NCBI GenBank assembly: GCA_002413455.1
Contig: DHXA01000135.1
Location: 4,773 to 15,938 of the forward strand
Direction of reading: 5' to 3'
Length of the DNA stretch: 11,166 bases
Source of the DNA: Rhodanobacter sp. UBA5168
GTDB lineage: Bacteria; Pseudomonadota; Gammaproteobacteria; Xanthomonadales; Rhodanobacteraceae
Made by a program: the position numbers and the translations under genes. Positions 1 to 6,461 of this stretch are shown piece after piece. The notes under the pieces are model-generated. The model was not told the DNA's origin, made no database searches, and saw only the letters and a program-made list of their open reading frames with translations. The stretch's first letter is position 1, and the number at the start of each line of letters is the position of its first letter.

Positions 1-88
1 CTTCAAGCGCCCAGCGAACGCGCATGTCGCGCGCGAGTCCTCTGCCGCGATCGGGCGAACTTTCAAAGACAGTGATGATGGGGATCAT
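1..88 (-). CDS. Glutathione S-transferase, N-terminal part (cut by window edge)
   Basis: Only the first 29 codons lie inside the window, reading MIPIITVFESSPDRGRGLAR and then DMRVRWALE. This matches the opening of the thioredoxin-like domain of glutathione S-transferases: a short beta strand, the ESSPDRGRG loop where glutathione contacts and the catalytic Ser/Cys usually lie, then the first helix ending in RWALEE. The start is the ATG at 86-88, with GGAG seven bases upstream. Family members conjugate glutathione to electrophiles in the cytosol or act as stress-related thiol enzymes, and the substrate cannot be told from this fragment. It runs in the same direction as the VOC gene upstream of it, with about 106 bases between. 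The family call is fairly secure, but the subclass is not. Confidence 0.72.
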   Translation of the reverse strand, partial: MIPIITVFESSPDRGRGLARDMRVRWALE

Positions 89-194
89 GGGAGGGCTCCA
101 GCTGATTGCATGACGCCATCGGGAAGGCAAAGTGCGCTTTTCGAACAGGCGATTCCGCCACTTGCTTGGCTACAGCGGCTGACCACTGCACGCG

Positions 195-674
195 TCAGCC
201 GCGCAGGGCGGCCTCGATCGCGGCGATGTCGATCTTCGTCATCTCCATCATGGCGTCGAACGCGCGCTTGGCGACGGCGGGATCCGGGTCGGTGACCGCC
301 TTTATCAGGGCGCGCGGGGTGATCTGCCACGACAGCCCCCACTTGTCCTTGCACCAGCCGCAGGCGCTGGCCTGGCCGCCGTTGGCGATGATCGCGTTCC
401 ACAGGCGGTCGGTTTCGGCCTGGTCGTCGGTCGCCACCTGGAACGAGAAAGCCTCGTCGTGCTGGAACGCCGGCCCACCGTTCAATCCCAGGCACGGGAT
501 GCCCATGACGGTGAACTCGACGGTCAGGACATCGCCCTGCTTGCCGGCGGGATAGTCACCCGGCGCAAGATGGACGGCGCCCACGGCGCTGTCCGGAAAC
601 GTCTTGGCGTAGAACGTCGCGGCGTCCAGGGCGGTGCCGTCATACCAAAGGCAAATCGTGTTCTTGCTGACCAT
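195..674 (-). CDS. PhnB-like VOC family protein (3-demethylubiquinone-9 3-methyltransferase domain)
   Basis: The 159-residue protein has the usual length and layout of PhnB-like VOC proteins. It opens with KNTICLWYDGTALDAATFYA (residues 4-23), then KTFPDSAVGAV, a strand TVEFTVMGIPCLGLNGGPAF (51-70), and a second half with EAFSFQV, LWNAIIANGG and CGWCKDKWGLSWQITP (105-120). The fold is two beta-alpha-beta-beta-beta units as in glyoxalase and bleomycin-resistance proteins. The old methyltransferase name in databases is not backed by a SAM-binding motif here, and the true substrate is unknown. The start ATG at 672-674 follows AGGAG at seven bases. The C-terminal stretch (about 130-159) has the typical RAFDAMMEMTKIDIAAIEAA helix. 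It is a cytosolic protein with no signal peptide. Confidence 0.85.
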   Translation of the reverse strand: MVSKNTICLWYDGTALDAATFYAKTFPDSAVGAVHLAPGDYPAGKQGDVLTVEFTVMGIPCLGLNGGPAFQHDEAFSFQVATDDQAETDRLWNAIIANGGQASACGWCKDKWGLSWQITPRALIKAVTDPDPAVAKRAFDAMMEMTKIDIAAIEAALRG

Positions 675-772
675 GTGGTTTCTCCTGGTTCAGGGCGGCG
701 AGGATGCCCTTCATTGTCTTCGACGAACGAAGGACGCTCAGATCGACACGTCGCCGCGCCGATACGCCGGCC

Positions 773-813
773 AAAACAGGGCAGAGTGCACTTTCTTCTC
801 TCCCGCTCTGCCC
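773..813 (-). terminator. Candidate rho-independent terminator of the membrane-protein gene
   Basis: GGGCAGAG at 779-786 and CTCTGCCC at 806-813 form a perfect 8-bp stem with a 19-base loop. Read on the minus strand, the stem is followed within two bases by TTTT (773-776). It lies about 85 bases beyond the stop of the minus-strand membrane protein gene, where a terminator would be expected. The long loop and short T run make it only a moderate candidate. Confidence 0.4.
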
Positions 814-895
814 CCCGGTTTTCTGCGCACCCGCGACGCCGTCAGGCACGCGGCGAAAAGGAGGGCAGGTTCATTTGTTCGCCATGACTATCCCT

Positions 896-1300
896 TCAGA
901 TATGTCCCCACAATGCCATGCCCACCACGGTGATCATCAACAGTACGCCAGCGATGCGCTGGTGGATGGCGATGCGGCGGCGTGGCGCGATCTCGTCCGG
1001 GTTGTGCGCCCGCAGCTGGCGCACTGTTGGCAGGGCCAGTGCTTGAACCACAGCGGCGAGGACGGCGCAGATCGCGCCGGCACCGAGCACGTGGAGCGCC
1101 GGAATCGGCGGTACGGTGCGCAGCGCGAGCGCCCAGACGGCGATACCCATCAGCATGGTGGCGATGGCGGCGCCGAACTGCGGAAAGGCAAGGCGTTCCG
1201 CGTTGGCGCCCCCGGTGCGCGCCAGCACGAAGGTCGAGCCGGCCCAGAACACACCGGTCAGCACGTGCAGCACAATGAGAACAACCAGCAGGATTTGCAT
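896..1300 (-). CDS. Small four-helix integral membrane protein, function unknown
   Basis: The 134-residue protein starts at the ATG at 1298-1300, which has GAGG five bases upstream. An open frame extends 20 codons further upstream (to 1360) but runs through the divergent promoter region and lacks a ribosome site, so I prefer the internal start. Four hydrophobic segments are visible at about residues 3-26, 44-61, 69-90 and 113-132, with a basic loop QRIAI/RRR near 107-116 between the last two. Histidines at 12, 70 and 113 lie in or beside helices. This resembles small CopD-like or cytochrome-b-like membrane proteins, but I see no definitive haem or copper motif. It is divergent from the TetR gene, and a dyad lies between them, so it is the natural candidate target of that repressor. 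Function is not assigned. Confidence 0.7.
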   Translation of the reverse strand: MQILLVVLIVLHVLTGVFWAGSTFVLARTGGANAERLAFPQFGAAIATMLMGIAVWALALRTVPPIPALHVLGAGAICAVLAAVVQALALPTVRQLRAHNPDEIAPRRRIAIHQRIAGVLLMITVVGMALWGHI

Positions 1301-1324
1301 GACGGCCTCACATCGGATATTGGG

Positions 1325-1339
1325 TATACGGAATGTATA
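1325..1339. promoter_or_regulatory. Perfect inverted repeat between divergent genes, candidate TetR operator
   Basis: TATAC at 1325-1329 and GTATA at 1335-1339 are perfect inverted arms around GGAAT. The dyad lies in the 61-base gap between the membrane protein gene (-) and the TetR gene (+), 23 bases before the regulator's GTG start. A TATAGT hexamer (1336-1341) overlapping the right arm could be the -10 element of the regulator gene. On the minus strand, TTCACT and CAATAT are separated by 16 bases and could serve the membrane protein gene. A repressor bound here would cover both. The dyad is seen directly; its role is inferred from position. Confidence 0.5.
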
Positions 1340-1361
1340 GTGAATTCTCGGGACACACAAG

Positions 1362-1973
1362 GTGACCGCGCGGACCTATCGCGGCGCTGCGCGGGCGGAG
1401 GCCGCGGAGCAGACCCGTGCGCGCATCGTGACGGCGGCCGCCGCGCTGCTGCGTGAGACCGGCGTGGCGGGGTTTTCGCTGGAGTCGGTGGCCCATGCCG
1501 CCGCCGTAAGCCGGCTGACCGTCTACAACCAGCTTGGCTCGCGCCGTGCCCTGCTTGAGGCGGTGTTCGACGAGCTGGCATCGCGTGGTGGGTTGCATCG
1601 CATCGGCGCGGCCTTGGCCGATCCCGATCCCATGGCGAGCCTGCGCCGGCTGATCGGCATCTTCTGCGATTTCTGGGGCCTCGACCCGGGGTCGATGGCA
1701 AGCCTGCACGGGGCCGCCTCGGGGGACGCCGATTTTGCCGAAAGCCTGGGCGCCCGCAACGAACGGCGACGCGAGACGCTGTCGGTCGTGGTGAAGCGGC
1801 TGATCGAGCGCGGTGCGGTGCGTACCCGCGCCTCGGCCGACCTGGTCGACATGCTCTTCGTGCTCACCAGCCTCGCGGTATTCACCCAGCTGATGGTGGG
1901 CAAGCGCAGCAGGGCCGGGGTGCGCAAGCTGATCGAGGCCGCTGCCGAGGACGCGGTGCGAAGGGCCAGGTGA
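1362..1973 (+). CDS. TetR/AcrR family transcriptional regulator
   Basis: The 203-residue protein has an N-terminal TetR DNA-binding domain at about residues 19-65. RARIVTAAAALLRETGVAGF forms helix 1, and SLESVAHAAAVSRLTVYNQL (39-58) is the helix-turn-helix, followed by the typical S(K/R)RALLEAVFDEL. The C-terminal two thirds (80-203) are helical and would hold the ligand pocket, with no recognisable subfamily. The start is GTG at 1362. No good Shine-Dalgarno sequence precedes it, and if the TATAGT at 1336-1341 is the -10 element the leader would be only about 14 bases. Proteins of this family are cytosolic dimeric repressors released by small ligands. The divergent membrane protein gene and the intergenic dyad suggest local control and autorepression. 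The gene ends 33 bases before the convergent response regulator gene. Confidence 0.87.
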   Translation: MTARTYRGAARAEAAEQTRARIVTAAAALLRETGVAGFSLESVAHAAAVSRLTVYNQLGSRRALLEAVFDELASRGGLHRIGAALADPDPMASLRRLIGIFCDFWGLDPGSMASLHGAASGDADFAESLGARNERRRETLSVVVKRLIERGAVRTRASADLVDMLFVLTSLAVFTQLMVGKRSRAGVRKLIEAAAEDAVRRAR

Positions 1974-2006
1974 GCGATGCGCGCGCCGCGACACGCGCAG
2001 CCGGGA

Positions 2007-2768
2007 TCAGTCTTCGGGCCGCCAAAGGCGACGGCGGTAACGCCGGCTGGCGCGCAGCTCGGTGCCATCCCGCAGCGTAAGCAAAGCGTCGCGGGTCGGC
2101 AGCAGCTGGAACGCGCAGAGCCGGTCGAGCGCCACGATGGTGGAACGATGGACGCGCGCGAACCGCGACGGATCCAGCCGTCGCTCCAGCGCATCCATCG
2201 TCTCGCGGATCATGTGCACACGCTTGCCGGCATGCAGGATCACGTAGTCGCCGGATGCCTCGAACCAGTCCACCTCGCCCGGATCGAGCAGCCGGGTCCG
2301 GGTACCCGTCCTGATGACGAACTGCGCCAGCCAAGGTTTCGGTCGGCTCGCGCTTTCGTCGGCAAGCAGTCGGCGGATGTTCGACAGCTGCTCGCCGGCA
2401 CGCCTGTCCTGCAGGCGCTGGCGTGCCGCGTCGAGCGCCGCGTCGAAGCGCTGGTCGTCGATCGGCTTCATCACGTAGTCCAGCGCGTGCACGGCGAACG
2501 CCTGCAGTGCGTAGTCGTCGTGCGCGGTAAGGAAGACCACCAGCGGCAGCGCGCCGGCAGGCAGCCGCGACAGCATCTCGAAGCCGTCCATGCCGGGCAT
2601 CTGCACGTCGAGGAAGATCAGGTCCGGCGCCAGCCGGCGGATCATTTCGATCGCCTCGGCGCCCGAGCCGGCCTCGCCAACCACGGTCATGTCGTGGGCA
2701 GGGCGCAGGCACACGCGCACGCCGCGGCGGGCCAGTGGTTCGTCGTCGATGATCAGCACGCGGATCAT
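2007..2768 (-). CDS. LytTR-family response regulator (LytR/AlgR type)
   Basis: The 253-residue protein has a receiver domain at about residues 1-115. The acidic pair is D8/D9, the phosphoacceptor is D54 (in FLDVQMPGMDG), and the switch residues are T81 (FLTAHDDYALQAF) and K101 (VMKP). A LytTR DNA-binding domain follows at about 148-248, with FVIRTGTRTRLLDPGEVDWF, EASGDYVILH, FARVHRSTIVAL and a basic end RRYRRRLW. The start ATG overlaps the kinase stop in ATGA, so translation is probably coupled. LytTR regulators bind direct repeats through beta-strand contacts and often control cell-envelope, virulence or peptide-response genes. No neighbouring gene is an obvious target. The receiver residues are all intact, so it should be phosphorylatable. 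Confidence 0.92.
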   Translation of the reverse strand: MIRVLIIDDEPLARRGVRVCLRPAHDMTVVGEAGSGAEAIEMIRRLAPDLIFLDVQMPGMDGFEMLSRLPAGALPLVVFLTAHDDYALQAFAVHALDYVMKPIDDQRFDAALDAARQRLQDRRAGEQLSNIRRLLADESASRPKPWLAQFVIRTGTRTRLLDPGEVDWFEASGDYVILHAGKRVHMIRETMDALERRLDPSRFARVHRSTIVALDRLCAFQLLPTRDALLTLRDGTELRASRRYRRRLWRPED

Positions 2769-3862
2769 GCGGCGCGTTCTCTCGCGTCTTCACGAGGGAT
2801 GTCCAGCACCACGCGCCAGCCGTTCGCCGGGTCACCGGTTGCGCTGAAGCGATGGGCATCGCCGTAGCGCGCGGCGAGCCGCTCCGCCGTATTGGCGAGC
2901 CCGAGCCCGACCGATACCGCGTCGCCGCGGCGCCGCGCCGCTCTCGCCGGGTCGTAAGTGTTGTGGATCACGATCCGGGCATGGGAACCATGGGCGGACA
3001 CGGTCAGGGCAAGCGTGCCTCCTTCGAGCCGGGGCGCGATGCCATGGCGGATCGCGTTCTCCACCAGCGGTTGCAGGATCAGGTGCGGCAGCAGCACGTC
3101 GTGCAGTTCCGGCGCGCTTTCGAGGGAGACCCGCATACGGTCGCCGAGGCGGACCTGCTCGATCGCCAGGTATTGCCGCACCTGGCGCAGCTCCTCGGCA
3201 ATCGTGACGTCGCCGCGTTCGGCGGGCTCCAGCGTGGAACGCAGGAACTCCGCCAGCAGCGCGATCATGCGGCGCGCGGACCGGGTCTGCCCTTCGCCGA
3301 CCAGGGTCGAGATGCCGTTGAGCGTGTTGAACAGGAAATGCGGCGTGATCTGGTAGCGCAGCGCGCGCAGTTCGGCATCGCGGGCGAGCGACTCGGTCAG
3401 CAGCAGGCGCTGTTCGCGTTGGCGCATGTCCTGCCAGTGCTTGGCGCCAAAGTAGATGCCGCCCCAGGCCAGCAGCACGATCGTCGGGCTGATGGCGTTG
3501 GAGAAGCCCACCAGCAGCACCGAACGCCAGCCCGATGCGTGCGCGTCGAGCTGGCCGAAGCGCGCTTCGACGATCGCCCCGGTCAGGGAGCAGGCGATGC
3601 CGAGGACATAACTGGCGGCGATGGTGACGAGGATGATCCGCGCCCAGGACGGCCCGGCGTTCATCAGCCGCCGGCAAAGCGCGCGCAGTGGAAGGCTGGC
3701 GAGGAAGCCGGCTGCGGTGGTGCCGGCGAAATAGAGCAGGATCGGCCGCGCGTTGCGGTAGGGCAGCGCACCCAGCGCGCTGACCAGGCCATAGACCAGC
3801 CAGCCGGCCAACTGGAGGAGCCAGAACTGGGCACGAGGTTTTTCCGGCAGGCGATCGAACAT
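2765..3862 (-). CDS. LytS-type (HPK8) membrane sensor histidine kinase
   Basis: The 365-residue protein has four hydrophobic segments at about residues 14-33, 42-60, 75-97 and 115-138, with short loops, so the sensor region is probably inside the membrane. The His_kinase domain begins near 160, with the phosphoacceptor H175 in the family signature YQITPHFLFNTLNGIS. A HATPase_c domain follows, with N box LILQPLVENAIRHG (N269) and G box GLGLANTAERL (319-329). This is the usual partner of LytTR regulators, and the gene is co-transcribed with one, overlapping it by 4 bases. The ATG at 3860-3862 lacks a good ribosome site: the nearest GGAG is about 18 bases upstream, and an in-frame stop two codons before the ATG excludes a longer start. 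The signal sensed is unknown. Confidence 0.92.
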   Translation of the reverse strand: MFDRLPEKPRAQFWLLQLAGWLVYGLVSALGALPYRNARPILLYFAGTTAAGFLASLPLRALCRRLMNAGPSWARIILVTIAASYVLGIACSLTGAIVEARFGQLDAHASGWRSVLLVGFSNAISPTIVLLAWGGIYFGAKHWQDMRQREQRLLLTESLARDAELRALRYQITPHFLFNTLNGISTLVGEGQTRSARRMIALLAEFLRSTLEPAERGDVTIAEELRQVRQYLAIEQVRLGDRMRVSLESAPELHDVLLPHLILQPLVENAIRHGIAPRLEGGTLALTVSAHGSHARIVIHNTYDPARAARRRGDAVSVGLGLANTAERLAARYGDAHRFSATGDPANGWRVVLDIPREDARERAA

Positions 3863-4038
3863 GTCGGATCAGAGCTTGCACTCCTGCACGCCGGCCCGGA
3901 AGAGGGGTGCGCGTACCGCTCGTCCGGCTTTCGCGGTCCGCTCGTCGAAAACGGGTTGGCGGTGCGCTGGCCCTGGCATAGCGTCGGGCTGGTGACGCAC
4001 CCCCTTTCCTGCAATCCCTCCCAGTGGAGTCAGAGATC

Positions 4039-4560
4039 GTGACCAGCAATGCATCCGGCGCAGCCGGTTTCCTCGATTGGTGCGTGGTGGCAGCCGGTGC
4101 GGCCGTGGCCGGCATCGTGGACCTCGTGTATGCGGTGATGTTTGTCCGGCCCGCCGGCATGCCGGCCATCATCGTGCCCCAGTCGATCGCCAGCGGCGTG
4201 CTGGGCATGGCGGCGTTTCGCGGCGGCGGCACCTCCGCGGCGCTGGGAATCGCACTGCATTTCGCGATACTCCTGGTGGCTGCCGCGATCTATTTCCGTG
4301 CCGGCCGCAGGCTGACGGCGCTGGTGGCGCGGCCACTGTCGTCCGGCCTGCTGTATGGCCTGGCGTTCTACCTGTTCATGCATGGCGTCGTGCTGCCGTT
4401 GTCGCGCGCACCGCACTTCAAAAGCGCGCCGCTGACGATGGCTGCCGACCTGCTGGTGCACGTGATCCTGATCGGGCCAATCATCGCGCTGGCGGCGTAC
4501 CGCGCATGGGCCCGGCAGCGCGCGCCGGCTTCCTCTTCGGAGCATTTGAAGACGCCGTGA
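4039..4560 (+). CDS. Four-helix integral membrane protein, function unknown
   Basis: The 173-residue protein has four hydrophobic segments at about residues 14-36, 64-85, 99-121 and 133-155, with a positively charged C-terminal tail. I chose GTG at 4039 because GGAG lies nine bases upstream. A GTG at 4024 would add five residues but has no ribosome site. Features in the loops include RPAGMPAIIVPQSIASGVLG (37-56), an RGGG turn (61-64), and HGVVLPLSRAP (115-125) after helix 3. This layout resembles small YagU/DUF1440-like inner-membrane proteins, but I cannot assign a family with confidence. It is divergent from the kinase operon, with about 176 bases between, and convergent with the SnoaL-like pseudogene beyond a strong inverted repeat. 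Confidence 0.72.
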   Translation: MTSNASGAAGFLDWCVVAAGAAVAGIVDLVYAVMFVRPAGMPAIIVPQSIASGVLGMAAFRGGGTSAALGIALHFAILLVAAAIYFRAGRRLTALVARPLSSGLLYGLAFYLFMHGVVLPLSRAPHFKSAPLTMAADLLVHVILIGPIIALAAYRAWARQRAPASSSEHLKTP

Positions 4561-4601
4561 CGTCGGGGGAAACGCGCCGCCGCTATGTCCCGTTGGACAG
4601 A

Positions 4602-4639
4602 CGCCGGAAGCCGCCGATACGACTCGACGGCTTCCGGCG
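4602..4639. terminator. Perfect 12-bp stem-loop between convergent genes
   Basis: CGCCGGAAGCCG at 4602-4613 and CGGCTTCCGGCG at 4628-4639 are perfectly complementary around a 14-base loop. The hairpin lies 41 bases after the stop of the plus-strand membrane protein gene and 17 bases after the end of the minus-strand SnoaL-like pseudogene, so it could end transcripts from both sides. Neither flank has a clear T run, so it may be a hairpin that protects 3' ends or a weak or rho-assisted terminator. Confidence 0.5.
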
Positions 4640-4656
4640 CGCCGGACGAGATCGTT

Positions 4657-4903
4657 CTAGAACATCCCGTTGGGATTGGCCGACGTTTCGGGCATCGGTT
4701 GGCGAACGTCCCAGTGCTCGACGATCCTGCCCGCTTCGAGCCGGAAGATGTCGACGATGGCGAGGCCGGGCTCGTCCGGTTCGCGCCTGGCATGGACGTG
4801 CAGGATCGAGCACGATCTGCTTGTTGGCTTCGTGCGTCGCATCGGTTGCCCGGGCACCTGACGCCAGGCTGGTGGCCTCGGACTGTGCTGGCGGGTTCGG
4901 CAT
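4657..4903 (-). pseudogene. SnoaL-like (NTF2-fold) protein gene with internal deletion
   Basis: Two pieces of one gene lie in different frames. The start ATG at 4901-4903 has a strong GGAGG site and opens a frame ending in THEANKQIVLD (stop of homology near 4805), which is how the first helix of SnoaL-like aldol-condensation-family proteins reads. A second frame begins immediately afterwards with HVHARREPDEPGLAIVDIF and ends with RIVEHWDVRQPMPETSANPN and GMF, the standard C-terminus of the same family. The middle part, normally about 60-75 residues including the YIQHNP region, is missing, and the two ends are out of frame. The hypothetical 120-residue product of the first frame would be nonsense after residue 33. 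The intact relative would be a small cytosolic cone-shaped protein of unclear substrate. The promoter and ribosome site look preserved, so the deletion may be recent. Confidence 0.8.
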
Positions 4904-5026
4904 GGTTTCCTCCATTCGCATGGGGCCGGAAAAGGGTGGGCCCATCGCTGCGTCACCGGCTACAGCGCGGCGATGGTCGAGTCGACGATCCGGCGCATGC
5001 GCGCCGGCGAATCTCGCGCGCGATCG

Positions 5027-5365
5027 TCAGGCGTTGAGATAGACGCCCATATCGGCTTGCACGCTCAGCTTCTGGATGAACGCCGCGGGGTCGAAACCTT
5101 CTTCCGTGTACTTCGTCTGCATGGTGGCCTTGGCGGCGGCGATCGCCTCGGCATTGCTCCACTCGACCAGGGTGATGATGTTGAACTCGCCCGGGCGGCC
5201 CTCCTGTTTCAGCACCAGGTTCTGCTTGCAGCCGGGCACGGTGTCCAGGGTTTGCTGGGTGAAGCGCAACCGTTCCATAAAGACGGGCAAGGCTTCGGCG
5301 GGGACGACGAAGCGGTCGATGCGGAAGATCGACGCGGCGGGGTTGGCTGGGGTGGGAGCGGTCAT
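5027..5365 (-). CDS. Antibiotic biosynthesis monooxygenase (ABM) domain protein, SoxR-box controlled
   Basis: The 112-residue protein has one ferredoxin-like ABM domain. IFRIDRFVVPAEALPVFMER (13-32) is the first strand and helix, then TQQTLDTVPGCKQNLVLKQE (36-55), and FNIITLVEWSNAEAIAAAKA (61-80) with the typical VEWSN..A..AA pattern. The helix KYTEEGFDPAAFIQKLSVQA (85-104) follows. Such proteins are dimers that oxidise quinone-like or other small organic molecules without a metal or flavin, or bind them. I chose the ATG at 5363-5365, which has AGGA nine bases upstream; an earlier in-frame ATG at 5410 lies in the promoter itself. The divergent soxR gene and the SoxR box suggest induction by redox-active compounds. 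The substrate is unknown. Confidence 0.85.
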   Translation of the reverse strand: MTAPTPANPAASIFRIDRFVVPAEALPVFMERLRFTQQTLDTVPGCKQNLVLKQEGRPGEFNIITLVEWSNAEAIAAAKATMQTKYTEEGFDPAAFIQKLSVQADMGVYLNA

Positions 5366-5408
5366 GGCTGAGATTCCTGGCAGGTGGTTTGAACCGGGAT
5401 GGGCATGC

Positions 5409-5439
5409 ACTGTAAAACCTCATGTAAAGTTGAGGTCAA
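5409..5439 (-). promoter_or_regulatory. SoxR-type promoter of the ABM gene (19-bp spacer)
   Basis: On the minus strand a -35 hexamer TTGACC (5434-5439) and a -10 hexamer TACAGT (5409-5414) are separated by exactly 19 bp (5415-5433). The overlong spacer is the hallmark of promoters activated by MerR-family proteins, which untwist the DNA to realign the hexamers. The SoxR dyad occupies the spacer and the end of the -35 element, the same geometry I recall for the E. coli soxS promoter. The predicted transcript start is near 5402, giving a leader of about 37 bases. Confidence 0.78.
5418..5435. promoter_or_regulatory. SoxR box (18-bp operator)
   Basis: CCTCATGTAAAGTTGAGG matches the classical SoxR-binding dyad CCTCAAGTTAACTTGAGG at 15 of 18 positions, with both outer arms CCTCA/TGAGG perfect. 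It lies 14 bases before the soxR ATG, so SoxR bound here may also repress its own gene. The match is seen directly. The consensus is established knowledge from enterobacteria and pseudomonads. Confidence 0.85.
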
Positions 5440-5449
5440 GAGGCGATGC

Positions 5450-5929
5450 ATGAAAACCAGACTGGAACAGGCAGGAATCTCTCCGACCCTCTCCGTGGGC
5501 GAAGTGGCGCGGCGCGCGGGCGTGTCGGTGTCGGCCCTGCATTTCTACGAGGCGAAGGGGCTGATCAGCAGCGATCGCACGCAGGGCAACCAGCGACGTT
5601 ATGCGCGAGCTGTGCTTAGACGCGTGGCGTTCATCCGGGTGGCCCAGCGGGTGGGCATTGCCTTGACCGACATCGCTGCGGCATTGGCGACATTGCCCGC
5701 CACGGCGGCGCCGACCCGCGCCGACTGGGCGCGATTGTCCGCCGCATGGCGTGCCGATCTGGACGAGCGCATGGCACAACTCAAGAAGCTGCGCGACACC
5801 CTCGATGACTGCATCGGCTGCGGCTGCCTGTCGATTGATCGCTGCCGGCTGCGCAATCCCTGCGACAAGCTCGCCGGGCAGGGGGCGGGTCCTCAACGCC
5901 TGTGGGTCGGTCGCCGCTCCGCCGAGTGA
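5450..5929 (+). CDS. soxR: Redox-sensitive transcriptional activator SoxR (MerR family, [2Fe-2S])
   Basis: The 159-residue protein is close to the 154 residues of E. coli SoxR. A MerR winged helix-turn-helix occupies about residues 13-80, with LSVGEVARRAGVSVSALHFY (14-33) followed by EAKGLISSDRTQGNQRRY. A dimerisation helix spans roughly 93-120. The cluster motif CIGCGCLSIDRCRLRNPCD then gives C121, C124, C126 and C132, the four ligands of the [2Fe-2S] cluster that senses redox-cycling drugs and nitric oxide. The extra C138 is not a ligand in the known family. The start ATG at 5450 has AGAGG six bases upstream. It is divergent from the ABM gene across a SoxR box. No soxS is present, as expected outside enteric bacteria, where SoxR acts directly on a few genes. 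Confidence 0.96.
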   Translation: MKTRLEQAGISPTLSVGEVARRAGVSVSALHFYEAKGLISSDRTQGNQRRYARAVLRRVAFIRVAQRVGIALTDIAAALATLPATAAPTRADWARLSAAWRADLDERMAQLKKLRDTLDDCIGCGCLSIDRCRLRNPCDKLAGQGAGPQRLWVGRRSAE

Positions 5930-6109
5930 GTACTCGCCACCGAAAGAGGGGAAACCGGGACGGAGGAAATGAAAGCTTTTCAACCACTCCCGTGGTCTCT
6001 GCCCGAGGCGTCTTTGGTCATCGACTCAACAGAGCTTTCCGCCGATCCACGAGCCGACCGAACTCCGCGTGCCGAAGGTGCTTTTCCACCCTCGCCGTGG
6101 TCGACGGTT

Positions 6110-6461
6110 TCAACCGGAAGGCGATGGCGGTCGAGCCAGCACTCCCGCATTCTGCAGGCGCTCACGCAGGCGGTCGAGCTTGTCGCCATAGCGTGCGCTG
6201 CGCGCGGTGTCGCTGCGCAGGGGTTGCCGCACTTGCGCGGCACTGGGCGCGCTCAGCACGGTACGCGATGTCTTGTGGAACTCGAGACAGGCGGGATCGA
6301 ACGGCAAGCCGCAGAAATCCAGCAGGCGGCGAGTCACGGTTTCCGGCTCGGCCACGAGCGTTTCGTAGGGGAGATCGAATACGCGGGTGGGGTACTTCTC
6401 CAGCCAGAAACGTTTCAGGCGCAGGAAGTCGATGCAGTAATCGGCCAGCTCGTCGAGGTCA
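6110..6461 (-). pseudogene. C-terminal remnant of a (TPR-)sulfotransferase
   Basis: The frame from about 6460 down to the stop at 6110-6112 reads as the last 115 or so residues of a bacterial sulfotransferase. It begins CDLDELADYCIDFLRLKRFW, continues YPTRVFDLPYETLVAEPETV and RLLDFCGLPFDPACLEFHKT, then SRTVLSAPSAAQVRQPLRSD with the 3'-phosphate-binding tail region, and ends in KLDRLRERLQNAG. The N-terminal PAPS-binding P-loop and any TPR repeats are absent. Upstream of residue CDL the same frame has no family similarity, because it is monooxygenase DNA read out of frame. No start codon with a ribosome site belongs to this piece. Intact members transfer sulfate from PAPS to sugars, lipids or proteins. 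It cannot be functional as it stands. Confidence 0.8.

Noticed and set aside
640..711. Possible short leader peptide MKGILAALNQEKPHG overlapping the VOC start (minus strand)
   Set aside because: It lacks its own ribosome site and has no attenuator-like structure; likely chance.
4153..4166. 14-bp palindrome GCCGGCATGCCGGC
   Set aside because: It lies inside the membrane protein coding sequence, encoding Ala-Gly-Met-Pro-Ala, and is expected from GC-rich codons.
2832..4232. Very long open frames on both strands across the kinase gene (up to 466 codons)
   Set aside because: They are antisense or out-of-frame shadows of the histidine kinase in GC-rich DNA, with Arg/Pro/Ala-rich sequence and no domain, while the kinase frame has every expected motif.
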